A stretch of 10,170 nucleotides of DNA from Cristatella mucedo. Its lineage: Eukaryota > Bryozoa > Phylactolaemata > Cristatellidae. The stretch is taken from assembly GCA_009760855.2 (NCBI GenBank), contig WPIO01000698.1, positions 1 to 10,170 on the forward strand, read 5' to 3'. The position numbers and the translations under genes were made by a program. The notes below the pieces were generated by a model. That model saw nothing but the letters and a program-made list of their open reading frames with translations, ran no database searches and had not been told where the DNA came from. Below, one piece after another: positions 1 to 8,730 of the stretch; position 1 is the first letter of the stretch, and every line of letters begins with the position of its first letter.

Positions 1-125
1 GAGTGCTGCACCTTGTTTAAAGCATTTCGCACGTAATAACACGTTTCGCACGAAGTTCGCAGCAGATCGCGGAATATGTAGAAAGTTTAAAATCTGCATG
101 TCGGAGCGTGTGCTTGCTGGCAGCA
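1..125 (+). repeat. Unit with compensating small indels, 125 bp
   Basis: The first unit has ACGTAATAAC (one A missing), CGAAGTTCG (one A added) and GAAAGTTTAAAATC in place of GAAACTTCAAATC. It shares the G at unit position 85 (GAAAG) with the TCT/AAAG subfamily but keeps the common TAT at 75-77. It starts exactly at my chosen phase, which is a convention and not evidence of an array boundary. Confidence 0.85.
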
Positions 126-375
126 GAGTGCTGCACCATGTTTAAAGCATTTCGCACGTAAATAACACGTTTCGCACGAGTTCGCAGCAGATCGCGGAAG
201 ATGTAGAAACTTCAAATCTGCATGTCGGAGCGTGCCCTGGCTGGCAGCAGAGTGCTGCACCTTGTTTAAAGCATTTCGCACGTAAATAACACGTTTCGCA
301 CCAGTTCGCAGCAGATCGCGGAATATGTAGAAACTTCAAATCTGCATGTCGGAGCGTGTGAGCTTGCTGGCAGCA

Positions 376-510
376 GAGTGCTGCACTTGTTTAAAGCATT
401 TCGCACGTAAATAACACGTTTCGCACGAGTTCGCAGCAGATCGCGGAATCTGTAGAAACTTCAAATCTGCATGTCGGAGCGTGTGCTGGCTGGCAGCCTG
501 GCTGGCAGCA
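376..510 (+). repeat. Unit with 12-bp tandem duplication in its tail, 135 bp
   Basis: CTGGCTGGCAGC is present twice in direct succession at 486-497 and 498-509, just before the next unit. The unit also lacks one C in GCACTTG near its start and carries the TCT variant at unit positions 75-77 with the common GAAAC. The net length is 135 bp, the longest in the window. The duplication lies in the GC-rich tail next to the border hairpin, the main site of larger insertions in this array. Confidence 0.92.
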
Positions 511-1005
511 GAGTGCTGCACCTTGTTTAAAGCATTTCGCACGTAAATAACACGTTTCGCACCAGTTCGCAGCAGATCGCGGAATATGTAGAAACTTCAA
601 ATCTGCATGTCGGAGCGTGAGCTTGCTGGCAGCAGAGTGCTGCACCTTGTTTAAAGCATTTCGCACGTAAATAACACGTTTCGCACAGTTCGCAGCAGAT
701 CGCGGAATATGTAGAAACTTCAAATCTGCATGTCGGAGCGTGAGCTTGCTGGCAGCAGAGTGCTGCACCTTGTTTAAAGCATTTCGCACGTAAATAACAC
801 GTTTCGCACGAGTTCGCGGCGGATCGCGGAATATGTAGAAACTTCAAATCTGCATGTCGGAGCGTGTGCTTGCTGGCAGCAGAGTGCTGCACCTTGTTTA
901 AAGCATTTCGCACGTAAATAACACGTTTCGCACGAGTTCGCAGCAGATCGCGGAATCTGTAGAAAGTTCAAATCTGCATGTCGGAGCGTGTGCTGGCTGG
1001 CAGCA

Positions 1006-1507
1006 GAGTGCTGCACCTTGTTTAAAGCATTTCGCACGTAAAACACACGATTTTCGCACCAGTTTCGCAGCAGATCGCGGAATATGTAGAAACTTCAAAT
1101 CTGCATGTCGGAGCGTGAGCTTGCTGGCAGCAGAGTGCTGCACCTTGTTTAAAGCATTTCGCACGTAAATAACACGTTTCGCACCAGTTCGCAGCAGATC
1201 GCGGAATATGTAGAAACTTCAAATCTGCTTGCCGGAGCGCTCGCTTGCTGGCAGCAGAGAGCTGCACCTTCTTTAAAGCATTTCGCACGTAAATAACACG
1301 TTTTCGCACTAGTTTCGCAGCAGATCGCGGAATATGTAGAAACTTCAAATCTGCATGTCGGAGCGTGAGCTTGCTGGCAGCAGAGTGCTGCACCTTGTTT
1401 AAAGCATTTCGCACGTAAATAACACGTTTCGCACGAGTTTCGCAGCAGATCGCGGAATATGTAGAAACTTCAAATCTGCATGTCGGAGCGTGAGCTTGCT
1501 GGCAGCA
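1006..1507 (+). repeat. Irregular block of four units with clustered small indels
   Basis: The four units here are 127, 124, 126 and 125 bp. The first has GTAAAACACACGATTTTCGC where the reference has GTAAATAACACGTTTCGC. The second has CTGCTTGCCGGAGCGCTCGC in place of CTGCATGTCGGAGCGTGTGC. The third begins GAGAGCTGCACC and has TTCTTTAAAG and an extra T in both TTTTCGCAC and AGTTTCGCAG. The fourth also has AGTTTCGCAG. The one-base insertions shift the reading phase, which explains the long minus-strand open frame of 213 codons at 1022-1663. Confidence 0.85.
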
Positions 1508-1631
1508 GAGTGCTGCACCTTGTTTAAAGCATTTCGCACGTAAATAACACGTTTCGCACCAGTTTGCAGCAGATCGCGGAATATGTAGAAACTTCAAATC
1601 TGCATGTCGGAGCGTGAGCTTGCTGGCAGCA

Positions 1632-1755
1632 GAGTGCTGCACCTTGTTTAAAGCATTTCGCACGTAAATAACACGTTTCGCACCAGTTCGCAGCAGATCG
1701 CGGAATATGTAGAAACTTCAAATCTGCATGTCGGAGCGTGAGCTTGCTGGCAGCA
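1632..1755 (+). repeat. Second common unit type (C53/A110)
   Basis: This unit differs from the reference at two places: CACCAG replaces CACGAG at unit position 53, and GTGAGCTTG replaces GTGTGCTTG at position 110. Identical copies lie at 511-634, 3371-3494 and 6484-6607. The C at 53 removes one CpG and breaks the second TTTCGCACG copy. The two variants are associated but not fixed together: 4488-4611 and 6112-6235 are C53 with T110, and 5741-5864 is G53 with A110. This type and the reference interleave along the array rather than forming separate blocks. Confidence 0.92.
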
Positions 1756-1879
1756 GAGTGCTGCACTATGTTTAAAGCATTTTTCACGTAAATAACACGT
1801 TTCGCACGAGTTCGCAGCAGATCGCGGAATATGTAGAAACTTCAAATCTGCATGTCGGAGCGTGTGCTTGCTTGCAGCA
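1756..1879 (+). repeat. Unit variant with TATG and TTTTTC substitutions
   Basis: The unit reads GCACTATGTTTAAAG where the reference has GCACCTTGTTTAAAG. It also reads GCATTTTTCACG where the reference has GCATTTCGCACG, which removes the first CpG of the first TTTCGCACG copy. Its tail is TGCTTGCTTGCAG, a form shared with the units at 5865-5987 and 7731-7857. Length is unchanged at 124 bp, so these are substitutions only. Confidence 0.85.
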
Positions 1880-2003
1880 GAGTGCTGCACCTTGTTTAAA
1901 GCATTTCGCACGTAAATAACACGTTTCGCACGAGTTCGCAGCAGATCGCGGAATATGTAGAAAGTTCAAATCTGCATGTCGGAGCGTGTGCTGGCTTGCA
2001 GCA

Positions 2004-2251
2004 GAGTGCTGCACCTTGTTTAAAGCATTTCGCACGTAAATAACACGTTTCGCACCAATTCGCAGCAGATCGCGGAATATGAAGAAACTTCAAATCTGCG
2101 TGTCGGAGCGTGTCCTGGCTGGCAGCAGAGTGCTGCACCTTGTTTAAAGCATTTCGCACGTAAATAACACGTTTCGCACCAATTCGCAGCAGATCGCGGA
2201 ATATGTAGAAACTTCAAATCTGCGTGTCGGAGCGTGCCCTGGCTGACAGCA
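2004..2251 (+). repeat. Two adjacent closely related units (AATTCG / GCGTGTCGG / CCTGGCT)
   Basis: Both units share three uncommon features: CACCAATTCG at unit positions 50-59, CTGCGTGTCGG at 93-103, and a CCTGGCT tail. They differ at GAATATGAAG against GAATATGTAG, GTGTCC against GTGCCC, and CTGGC against CTGAC. The shared rare changes make local duplication of one unit the simplest explanation. The truncated unit at 9978-10049 carries the same AATTCG, GCGTGTCGG and CCCT markers. Confidence 0.8.
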
Positions 2252-2375
2252 GAGTGCTGCACCTAGTTTAAAGCATTTCGCACGTAAATAACACGTTTCG
2301 CTCCAGTTTGCAGCAGATCGCGGAATATGTAGAAACTTCAAATCTGCATGTCGAAGCGTAAGCTTGCTGGCAGCA
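2252..2375 (+). repeat. Unit with CCTAG, GCTCCAG and GCGTAAGCTT markers
   Basis: The unit has CACCTAGTTTAAAG, CGCTCCAGTTTGCAG and TGTCGAAGCGTAAGCTTGC. CCTAG is shared only with the next unit (2376). GCTCCAGTTTG is shared with the unit at 3119. GTAAGCTT, which creates a HindIII recognition sequence, recurs in the units at 4117, 6360, 8107 and 9850. TCGAAGCG is shared only with the unit at 9850. Length is 124 bp. Confidence 0.85.
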
Positions 2376-2499
2376 GAGTGCTGCACCTAGTTTAAAGCAT
2401 TTCGCACGTAAATAACACGTTTCGCACGAACTCGCGGCAGATCGCAAAATATGCAGAAACTTAAAATCTGCATGCATGAGCGTGCGCTTGCTGGCAGCA
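2376..2499 (+). repeat. Divergent unit, about a dozen substitutions
   Basis: Length is exactly 124 bp but differences are many: CCTAG near the start, CGAACTCGCGGCAG in the middle, GCAAAATATGCAGAAAC where the reference has GCGGAATATGTAGAAAC, CTTAAAATC for CTTCAAATC, and GCATGCATGAGCGTGCG where the reference has GCATGTCGGAGCGTGTG. The last change makes the self-complementary TGCATGCA. The CATGAGCGTGCG tail recurs in the unit at 5363-5492, and CGAACTCG recurs at 6236-6359. This unit probably represents an older lineage that escaped homogenisation. Confidence 0.88.
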
Positions 2500-2994
2500 G
2501 AGTGCTGCACTTGTTTAAAGCATTTCGCACGTAAATAACACTTTTCGCACGAGTTCGCAGCAGATCGCGGAATCTGTAGAAAGTTCAAATCTGCATGTCG
2601 GAGCGTGTGCTGGCTTGCAGCAGAGTGCTGCACCTTGTTTAAAGCATTTCGCACGTAAATAACACGTTTCGCACGAGTTCGCAGCAGATCGCGGAATCTG
2701 TAGAAAGTTCAAATCTGCATGTCGGAGCGTGTTCTTGCTTGCAGCAGAGTGCTGCACCTTGTTTAAAGCATTTCGCACGTAAATAACACGTTTCGCACCA
2801 ATTCGCAGCAGATCGCGGAATATGTAGAAACTTCAAATCTGCATGTCGGAGCGTGAGCTTGCTGGCAGCAGAGTGCTGCACCTTGTTTAAAGCATTTCGC
2901 ACGTAAATAACACGTTTCGCACAAGTTTGCAGCAGATCGCGGAATCTGTAAAAAGTTCAAATCTGCATATCGGAGCGTGTGCTGGCTTGCAGCA
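2500..2994 (+). repeat. Cluster of the TCT/AAAG unit subfamily
   Basis: Three of these four units, at 2500-2622, 2623-2746 and 2871-2994, carry linked changes GGAATCTG at unit position 76 and GAAAGTTC at position 85. Two of the three also end TGCTGGCTTGCAG. The unit at 2747-2870 lacks the pair. The linked pair also occurs alone at 882-1005 and 5493-5616. GGAATCTG without the second change is at 376-510 and 7107-7230. The clustering suggests local duplication, and the isolated copies suggest transfer by conversion or unequal exchange. Confidence 0.85.
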
Positions 2995-3242
2995 GAGTGC
3001 TGCACCTTGTTTAAAGCATTTCGCACGTAAATAACACGTTTCGCACGAGTTCGCAGCAGATCGCGGAATATGTAGAAACTTCAAATCTGCATGTCGGAGC
3101 GTGTGCTGGCTTGCAGCAGAGTGCTGCACCTTGTTTAAAGCATTTCGCACGTAAATAACACGTTTCGCTCCAGTTTGCAGCAGATCGCGGAATACGTAGA
3201 AACTTCAAATCTGCATGTCGGAGCGTGACCTTGCTGGCAGCA

Positions 3243-3370
3243 GAGTGCTGCACCTTGTTTAAAGCATTTCGCACGTAAATAACACGTTTCGCACCAGTTT
3301 GCAGCAGATCGCGGAATATGTAGAAACTTCAAATCTGCATGTCGGAGCGTGAGCTTGCTTGCTGGCAGCA
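3243..3370 (+). repeat. Unit with duplicated GCTT in the tail, 128 bp
   Basis: The tail reads GAGCTTGCTTGCTGG where C53/A110 units have GAGCTTGCTGG. This is a 4-bp duplication of GCTT at 3353-3360. The middle carries CACCAGTTTGCAG, the TpG form of the CpG at unit position 58. The insertion is of slippage type, in the same tail segment as the 12-bp duplication at 486-509. Confidence 0.88.
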
Positions 3371-3618
3371 GAGTGCTGCACCTTGTTTAAAGCATTTCGC
3401 ACGTAAATAACACGTTTCGCACCAGTTCGCAGCAGATCGCGGAATATGTAGAAACTTCAAATCTGCATGTCGGAGCGTGAGCTTGCTGGCAGCAGAGTGC
3501 TGCACCTTGTTTAAAGCATTTCGCACGTAAATAACACGTTTCGCACAAGTTCGCAGCAGATCGCGGAATATGTAGAAACTTCAAATCTGCATGTGGGAGC
3601 GTGAGCTTGCTGGCAGCA

Positions 3619-3742
3619 GAGTGCTGCACCTTGTTTAAAGCATTTCGCACGTAAATAACACGTTTCGCACGAGTTCGCAGCAGATCGCGGAATATGTAGA
3701 AACTTCAAATCTGCATGTCGGAGCGTGTGCTTGCTGGCAGCA
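3619..3742 (+). repeat. Reference unit (G53/T110 type), 124 bp
   Basis: This unit is identical to those at 5988-6111, 7858-7981 and 8356-8479, so it is a good consensus. Its segments in order are: unit positions 1-12 GAGTGCTGCACC; 15-33 holding GTTTAAAGC and the first TTTCGCACG; 34-44 TAAATAACACG; 45-53 the second TTTCGCACG; 54-61 AGTTCGCA; 62-75 GCAGATCGCGGAAT; 76-90 ATGTAGAAACTTCAA; 91-107 ATCTGCATGTCGGAGCG; 108-124 TGTGCTTGCTGGCAGCA. It has 60 G+C of 124 bases and 10 CpG dinucleotides. Four exact copies spread over nearly 5 kb indicate recent homogenisation of the array, or recent expansion from few founders. Confidence 0.95.
3643..3671 (+). repeat. Internal direct repeat TTTCGCACG, 20 bp apart, within each unit
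   Basis: In the reference unit TTTCGCACG occurs at 3643-3651 and again at 3663-3671. A partial third copy, TTCGCA, follows at 3674-3679. The spacer TAAATAACACG repeats the CACG motif. The same arrangement occurs in nearly every unit, but in C53 units the second copy ends in C rather than G. The 124-bp unit may therefore have grown partly from a shorter motif of about 20 bp. That origin is an inference. Confidence 0.8.
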
Positions 3743-3751
3743 GAGTGCTGC
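3732..3751. other. Potential hairpin at the unit border (representative copy)
   Basis: At the junction of two reference units GCAGCA (3737-3742) and TGCTGC (3746-3751) form perfect 6-bp complementary arms around GAG. Just upstream, TGCTG (3732-3736) could instead pair with CAGCA (3738-3742) across a single G. The order TGCTG-CAGCA-TGCTG allows two mutually exclusive hairpins on either strand. The border hairpin is retained at most junctions, and in tails ending TTGCTGGCAGCA the alternative is present too. Insertions and duplications of CTG, GCTT and GGCTGGCA type cluster here. It could promote slippage or be a protein-binding site, but the sequence alone does not show which. Confidence 0.6.
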
Positions 3752-4860
3752 ACCTTGTTTAAAGCATTTCGCACGTAAATAACACGTTTCGCACCAGTTC
3801 GCAGCAGATCGCGGAATATGTAGAAACTTCAAATCTGCATGTCGGAGCGTGTGCTTGGCTGGCAGCAGAGTGCTGCACCTTGTTTAAAGCATTTCGCACG
3901 TAAATAACACGTTTCGCAACAGTTAGCAGAAGATCGCGGAATATGTAGAAACTTCAAATCTGCATGTCGGAGCGTGTGCTTGCTGGCAGCAGAGTGCTGC
4001 ACCTTGTTTAAAGCATTTCGCACGTAAATAACACGTTTCGCACAGTTTGCAGCAGATCGCGGAATATGTAGAAACTTCAAATCTGCATGTCGGAGCGTGT
4101 GTGCTGGCTGGCAGCAGAGTGCTGCACCTTGTTTAAAGCATTTCGCACGTAAATAACACGTTTCGCACCAGTTTGCAGCAGATCGCGGAATATGTAGAAA
4201 CTTCAAATCTGCATGTCGGAGCGTAAGCTTGCTGGCAGCAGAGTGCTGCACCTTGTTTAAGCATTTCGCACGTAAATAACACGTTTCGCACGAGTTCGCG
4301 GCAGATCGCGGAATATGTAGAAACTTCAAATCTGCATGTCGGAGCGTGTGCTTGCTGGCAGCAGAGTGCTGCACCTTGTTTAAAGCATTTCGCACGTAAA
4401 TAACACGTTTCGCACCAGTTAGCAGCAGATCGCGGAATATGTAGAAACTTCAAATCTGCATGTCGGAGAGTGTGCTTGCTGGCAGCAGAGTGCTGCACCT
4501 TGTTTAAAGCATTTCGCACGTAAATAACACGTTTCGCACCAGTTCGCAGCAGATCGCGGAATATGTAGAAACTTCAAATCTGCATGTCGGAGCGTGTGCT
4601 TGCTGGCAGCAGAGTGCTGCACCTTGTTTAAAGCATTTCGCACGTAAATAACACGTTTCGCACCAGTTTCGCAGCAGATCGCGGAATATGTAGAAACTTC
4701 AAATCTGCATGTCGGAGCGTGAGCTTGCTGGCAGCAGAGTGCTGCACCTTGTTTAAAGCATTTCGCACGTAAATAACACGTTTCGCACGAGTTCGCAGCA
4801 GATCGCGGAATATGTAGAAACTTCAAATCTGCATGTTGGAGCGTGAGCTGGCTGGCAGCA

Positions 4861-4987
4861 GAGTGCTGCGCCTTGTTTCAAGCATTATGCACTCGAATAA
4901 CACGTTTCGCACGAGGTCACAGCAGATCGCGGAATATCTAGAAACTTCAAATCTGCATGTCGAGCGTGCGCTTGCTTGCTGGCAGCA
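4861..4987 (+). repeat. Most diverged unit in the window, 127 bp
   Basis: About eleven substitutions separate this unit from the reference: GCTGCGCC for GCTGCACC, TTTCAAGC for TTTAAAGC, CATTATGCACTCGAATAAC where the reference has CATTTCGCACGTAAATAAC, GAGGTCACAG for GAGTTCGCAG, and TATCTAG for TATGTAG. There is also a missing G in GTCGAGCG and an extra CTTG in the tail. Three adjacent bases (GTA to TCG) have changed together, and the first TTTCGCACG is destroyed. The changes remove plus-strand stops, which gives an isolated open frame at 4833-5027 on that strand. I regard that frame as chance. Confidence 0.9.
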
Positions 4988-5235
4988 GAGTGCTGCACCT
5001 TGTTTAAAGCATTTCGCACGTAAATAACCCGTTTCGCACGAGTTCGCAGCAGATCGCGGAATATGTAGAAACTTCAAATCTGCATGTCGGAGCGTGTGCT
5101 GGCTGGCAGCAGAGTGCTGCACCTTGTTTAAAGCATTTCGCACGTAAATAACACGTTTCGCACCAGTTCGCAGCAGATCGCGGAATATGTAGAAACTTCA
5201 AATCTGCATGTCGGAGCGTGTGCTGGCTGGCAGCA

Positions 5236-5492
5236 GAGTGCTGCACCTTGTTTAAAGCATTTCGCACGTAAATAACACGTTTCGCACCAGTTTGCAGCAG
5301 ATCGCGGAATATGTAGAAACTTCAAATCTGCATGTCGGAGCGTGAGCTTGCTGCTGGCAGCAGAGAGCTGTGCTGCACCTTGTTTAAAGCATTTCGCACG
5401 TAAATAACACGTTTCGCACGAGTTCGCAGCAGATCGCGGAATATGTAGAAACTTCAAATCTGCATGTCATGAGCGTGCGCTTGCTGGCAGCA
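5236..5492 (+). repeat. Two units with a disrupted border (5350-5380)
   Basis: The first unit ends GAGCTTGCTGCTGGCAG, with one extra CTG-type triplet. The second begins GAGAGCTGTGCTGCACC, five bases longer than GAGTGCTGCACC. The beginning GAGAGCTG matches the start of the unit at 1257, and TGCTGCACC matches the normal start, so the border looks like two alternative unit starts joined. The second unit also has TGTCATGAGCGTGCG, with one extra base, resembling the divergent unit at 2376. Lengths are 127 and 130 bp. Confidence 0.82.
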
Positions 5493-7602
5493 GAGTGCTG
5501 CACCTTGTTTAAAGCATTTCGCACGTAAATAACACGTTTCGCACGAGTTCGCAGCAGATCGCGGAATCTGTAGAAAGTTCAAATCTGCATGTCGGAGCGT
5601 GTGCTTGCTGGCAGCAGAGTGCTGCACCTTGTTTAAAGCATTTCGCACGTAAATAACACGTTTCGCACGAGTTCGCAGCAGATCGCGGAATATGTAGAAA
5701 CTTCAAATCTGCATGTCGGAGCGTGTGCTGGCTGGCAGCAGAGTGCTGCACCTTGTTTAAAGCATTTCGCACGTAAATAACACGTTTCGCACGAGTTCGC
5801 AGCAGATCGCGGAATATGTAGAAACTTCAAATCTGCATGTCGGAGCGTGAGCTTGCTGGCAGCAGAGTGCTGCACTTGTTTAAAGCATTTCGCACGTAAA
5901 TAACACGTTTCGCACGAGTTCGCAGCAGATCGCGGAATATGTAGAAACTTCAAATCTGCATGTCGGAGCGTGTGCTTGCTTGCAGCAGAGTGCTGCACCT
6001 TGTTTAAAGCATTTCGCACGTAAATAACACGTTTCGCACGAGTTCGCAGCAGATCGCGGAATATGTAGAAACTTCAAATCTGCATGTCGGAGCGTGTGCT
6101 TGCTGGCAGCAGAGTGCTGCACCTTGTTTAAAGCATTTCGCACGTAAATAACACGTTTCGCACCAGTTCGCAGCAGATCGCGGAATATGTAGAAACTTCA
6201 AATCTGCATGTCGGAGCGTGTGCTTGCTGGCAGCAGAGTGCTGCACCTTGTTTAAAGCATTTCGCACGTAAATAACACGTTTCGCACGAACTCGCAGCAG
6301 ATCGCGGAATATGTAGAAACTTCAAATCTGCATGTCGGAGCGTGTGCTTGCTGGCAGCAGAGTGCTGCACCTTGTTTAAAGCATTTCGCACGTAAATAAC
6401 ACGTTTCGCACCAGTTCGCAGCAGATCGCGGAATATGTAGAAACTTCAAATCTGCATGTCGGAGCGTAAGCTTGCTGGCAGCAGAGTGCTGCACCTTGTT
6501 TAAAGCATTTCGCACGTAAATAACACGTTTCGCACCAGTTCGCAGCAGATCGCGGAATATGTAGAAACTTCAAATCTGCATGTCGGAGCGTGAGCTTGCT
6601 GGCAGCAGAGTGCTGCACCTTGTTTAAAGCATTTCGCACGTAAATAACACGTTTTCGCACGAGTTCGCAGCAGATCGCGGAATATGTAGAAACTTCAAAT
6701 CTGCATGTCGGAGCGTGAGCTTGCTGGCAGCAGAGTGCTGCACCTTGTTTAAAGCATTTCGCACGTAAATAACACGTTTCGCACCAGTTTCGCAGCAGAT
6801 CGCGGAATATGTAGAAACTTCAAATCTGCATGTCGGAGCGTGAGCTTGCTGGCAGCAGAGTGCTGCACCTTGTTTAAAGCATTTCGCACGTAAATAACAC
6901 GTTTCGCACCAGTTCGCAGCAGATCGCGGAAGATGTAGAAACTTCAAATCTGCATGTCGGAGCGTGTGCTTGCTGGCAGCAGAGTGCTGCACCTTGTTTA
7001 AAGCATTTCGCACGTAAAATAACACGTTTCGCACGAGTTCGCAGCAGATCGCAGAATATGTAGAAACTTCAAATCTGCATGTCGGCGCGTGTGCTTGCTG
7101 GCAGCAGAGTGCTGCACCTTGTTTAAAGCATTTCGCACGTAAATAACACGTTTCGCACGAGTTCGCAGCAGATCGCGGAATCTGTAGAAACTTCAAATCT
7201 GCATGTCGGAGCGTGTGCTGGCTTGCAGCAGAGTGCTGCACCTTGTTTAAAGCATTTCGCACGTAAATAACACGTTTCGCACCAGTTCGCAGCAGATCGC
7301 GGAATATGTAGAAACTTCAAATCTGCATGTCGGAGCGTGTGCTGGCTTGCAGCAGAGTGCTGCACCTTGTTTAAAGCATTTCGCACGTAAATAACACGTT
7401 CCGCACCAATTCGCAGCAGATCGCGGAATATGTAGAAACTTCAAATCTGCATGTCGGAGCGTGAGCTTGCTGGCAGCAGAGTGCTGCACCTTGTTTAAAG
7501 CATTTCGCACGTAAATAACACGTTTCGCACTAGATCGCAGCAGATCGCGGAATATGTAGAAACTTCAAATCTGCATGTCGGAGCGTGTGCTTGCTGGCAG
7601 CA

Positions 7603-7857
7603 GAGTGCTGCACCTTGTTTAAAGCATTTCGCACGTAAATAAAACGTTTCGCACCAGTTTGCAGCAGATCCCGGAATATGTAGAAACTTCAAATCTGCAT
7701 GTCTTAGCGTGCGCGGCTTTGCTTGCAGCAGAGTGCTGCACCTTGTTTAAAGCATTTCGCACGTAAATAACACGTTTCGCACGAGTTCGCAGCAGCAGAT
7801 CGCGGAATATGTAGAAACTTCAAATCTGCATGTCGGAGCGTGTGCTTGCTTGCAGCA
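7603..7857 (+). repeat. Two units with atypical tail and a CAG expansion
   Basis: The first unit (128 bp) has AATAAAACG for AATAACACG, GATCCCGG for GATCGCGG, and a unique tail GTCTTAGCGTGCGCGGCTTT before GCTTGCAGCA. The second (127 bp) reads TTCGCAGCAGCAGATCG, one CAG more than the usual TTCGCAGCAGATCG. The CAG addition is the only clear in-phase triplet expansion at the internal GCAGCAG site. All other triplet additions are at the unit border. Confidence 0.85.
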
Positions 7858-8479
7858 GAGTGCTGCACCTTGTTTAAAGCATTTCGCACGTAAATAACAC
7901 GTTTCGCACGAGTTCGCAGCAGATCGCGGAATATGTAGAAACTTCAAATCTGCATGTCGGAGCGTGTGCTTGCTGGCAGCAGAGTGCTGCACCTTGTTTA
8001 AAGCATTTCGCACGTAAATAACACGTTTTCGCACGAGTTCGCAGCAGATCGCGGAATATGTAGAAACTTCAAATCTGCGTGTCGGAGCGTGTGCTGGCTG
8101 GCAGCAGAGTGCTGCACCTTGTTTAAAGCATTTCGCACGTAAATAACACGTTTCGCACCAGTTCGCAGCAGATCGCGGAATATGTTGAAAACTTCAAATC
8201 TGCATGTCGGAGCGTAAGCTTGCTGGCAGCAGAGTGCTGCACCTTGTTTAAAGCATTTCGCACGTAAATAACACGTTTCGCACCAGTTCGCAGCAGATCG
8301 CGGAATATGTAGAAACTTCAAATCTGCATGTCGGAGCGTGCGCTTGCTGGCAGCAGAGTGCTGCACCTTGTTTAAAGCATTTCGCACGTAAATAACACGT
8401 TTCGCACGAGTTCGCAGCAGATCGCGGAATATGTAGAAACTTCAAATCTGCATGTCGGAGCGTGTGCTTGCTGGCAGCA

Positions 8480-8730
8480 GAGTGCTGCACCTTGTTTAAA
8501 GCATTTCGCACGTAAATAACACGTTTCGCGCACGAGTTTGCGGCAGATCGCGGAATATGTAGAAACTTTAAATCTGCATGTCGGAGCGTGCGCTGGCTGG
8601 CAGCAGAGTGCTGCACCTTGTTTTAAAGCATTTCGCACGTAAATAACACGTTTCGCACGAGTTCGCAGCAGATCGCGGAATATGTAGAAACTTCAAATCT
8701 GCATGTCGGAGCGTGAGCTTGCTGGCAGCA
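8480..8730 (+). repeat. Two units with small insertions (126 and 125 bp)
   Basis: The unit at 8480-8605 reads TTTCGCGCACGAGTTTGCGG, with a duplicated GC, and CTTTAAATC in place of CTTCAAATC. The unit at 8606-8730 reads TTGTTTTAAAGC with one extra T. The extra T lies in a homopolymer run, so a sequencing or assembly error is a real alternative to a true insertion. The GC duplication is harder to explain that way. Confidence 0.75.

Noticed and set aside
1022-1663. Long minus-strand open frame (213 codons), cysteine-rich and internally repetitive
   Set aside because: It is the satellite unit translated in rotating frames, prolonged by one-base insertions. Frame-breaking indels are common across the array and there is no sign of codon constraint.
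3672-3692. CENP-B box-like element TTCGCAGCAGATCGCGG
   Set aside because: It shares TTCG and a following A at the right distance with the known box core (TTCG, four bases, A, two bases, CGGG), but the CGGG part does not align without an inserted base. The match is too weak to call.
4833-5027. Plus-strand open frame of 64 codons
   Set aside because: It exists only because the diverged unit at 4861-4987 has lost plus-strand stops (TTTAAA to TTTCAA and GTAAATAA to TCGAATAA). It needs a TTG start and is otherwise repeat sequence.
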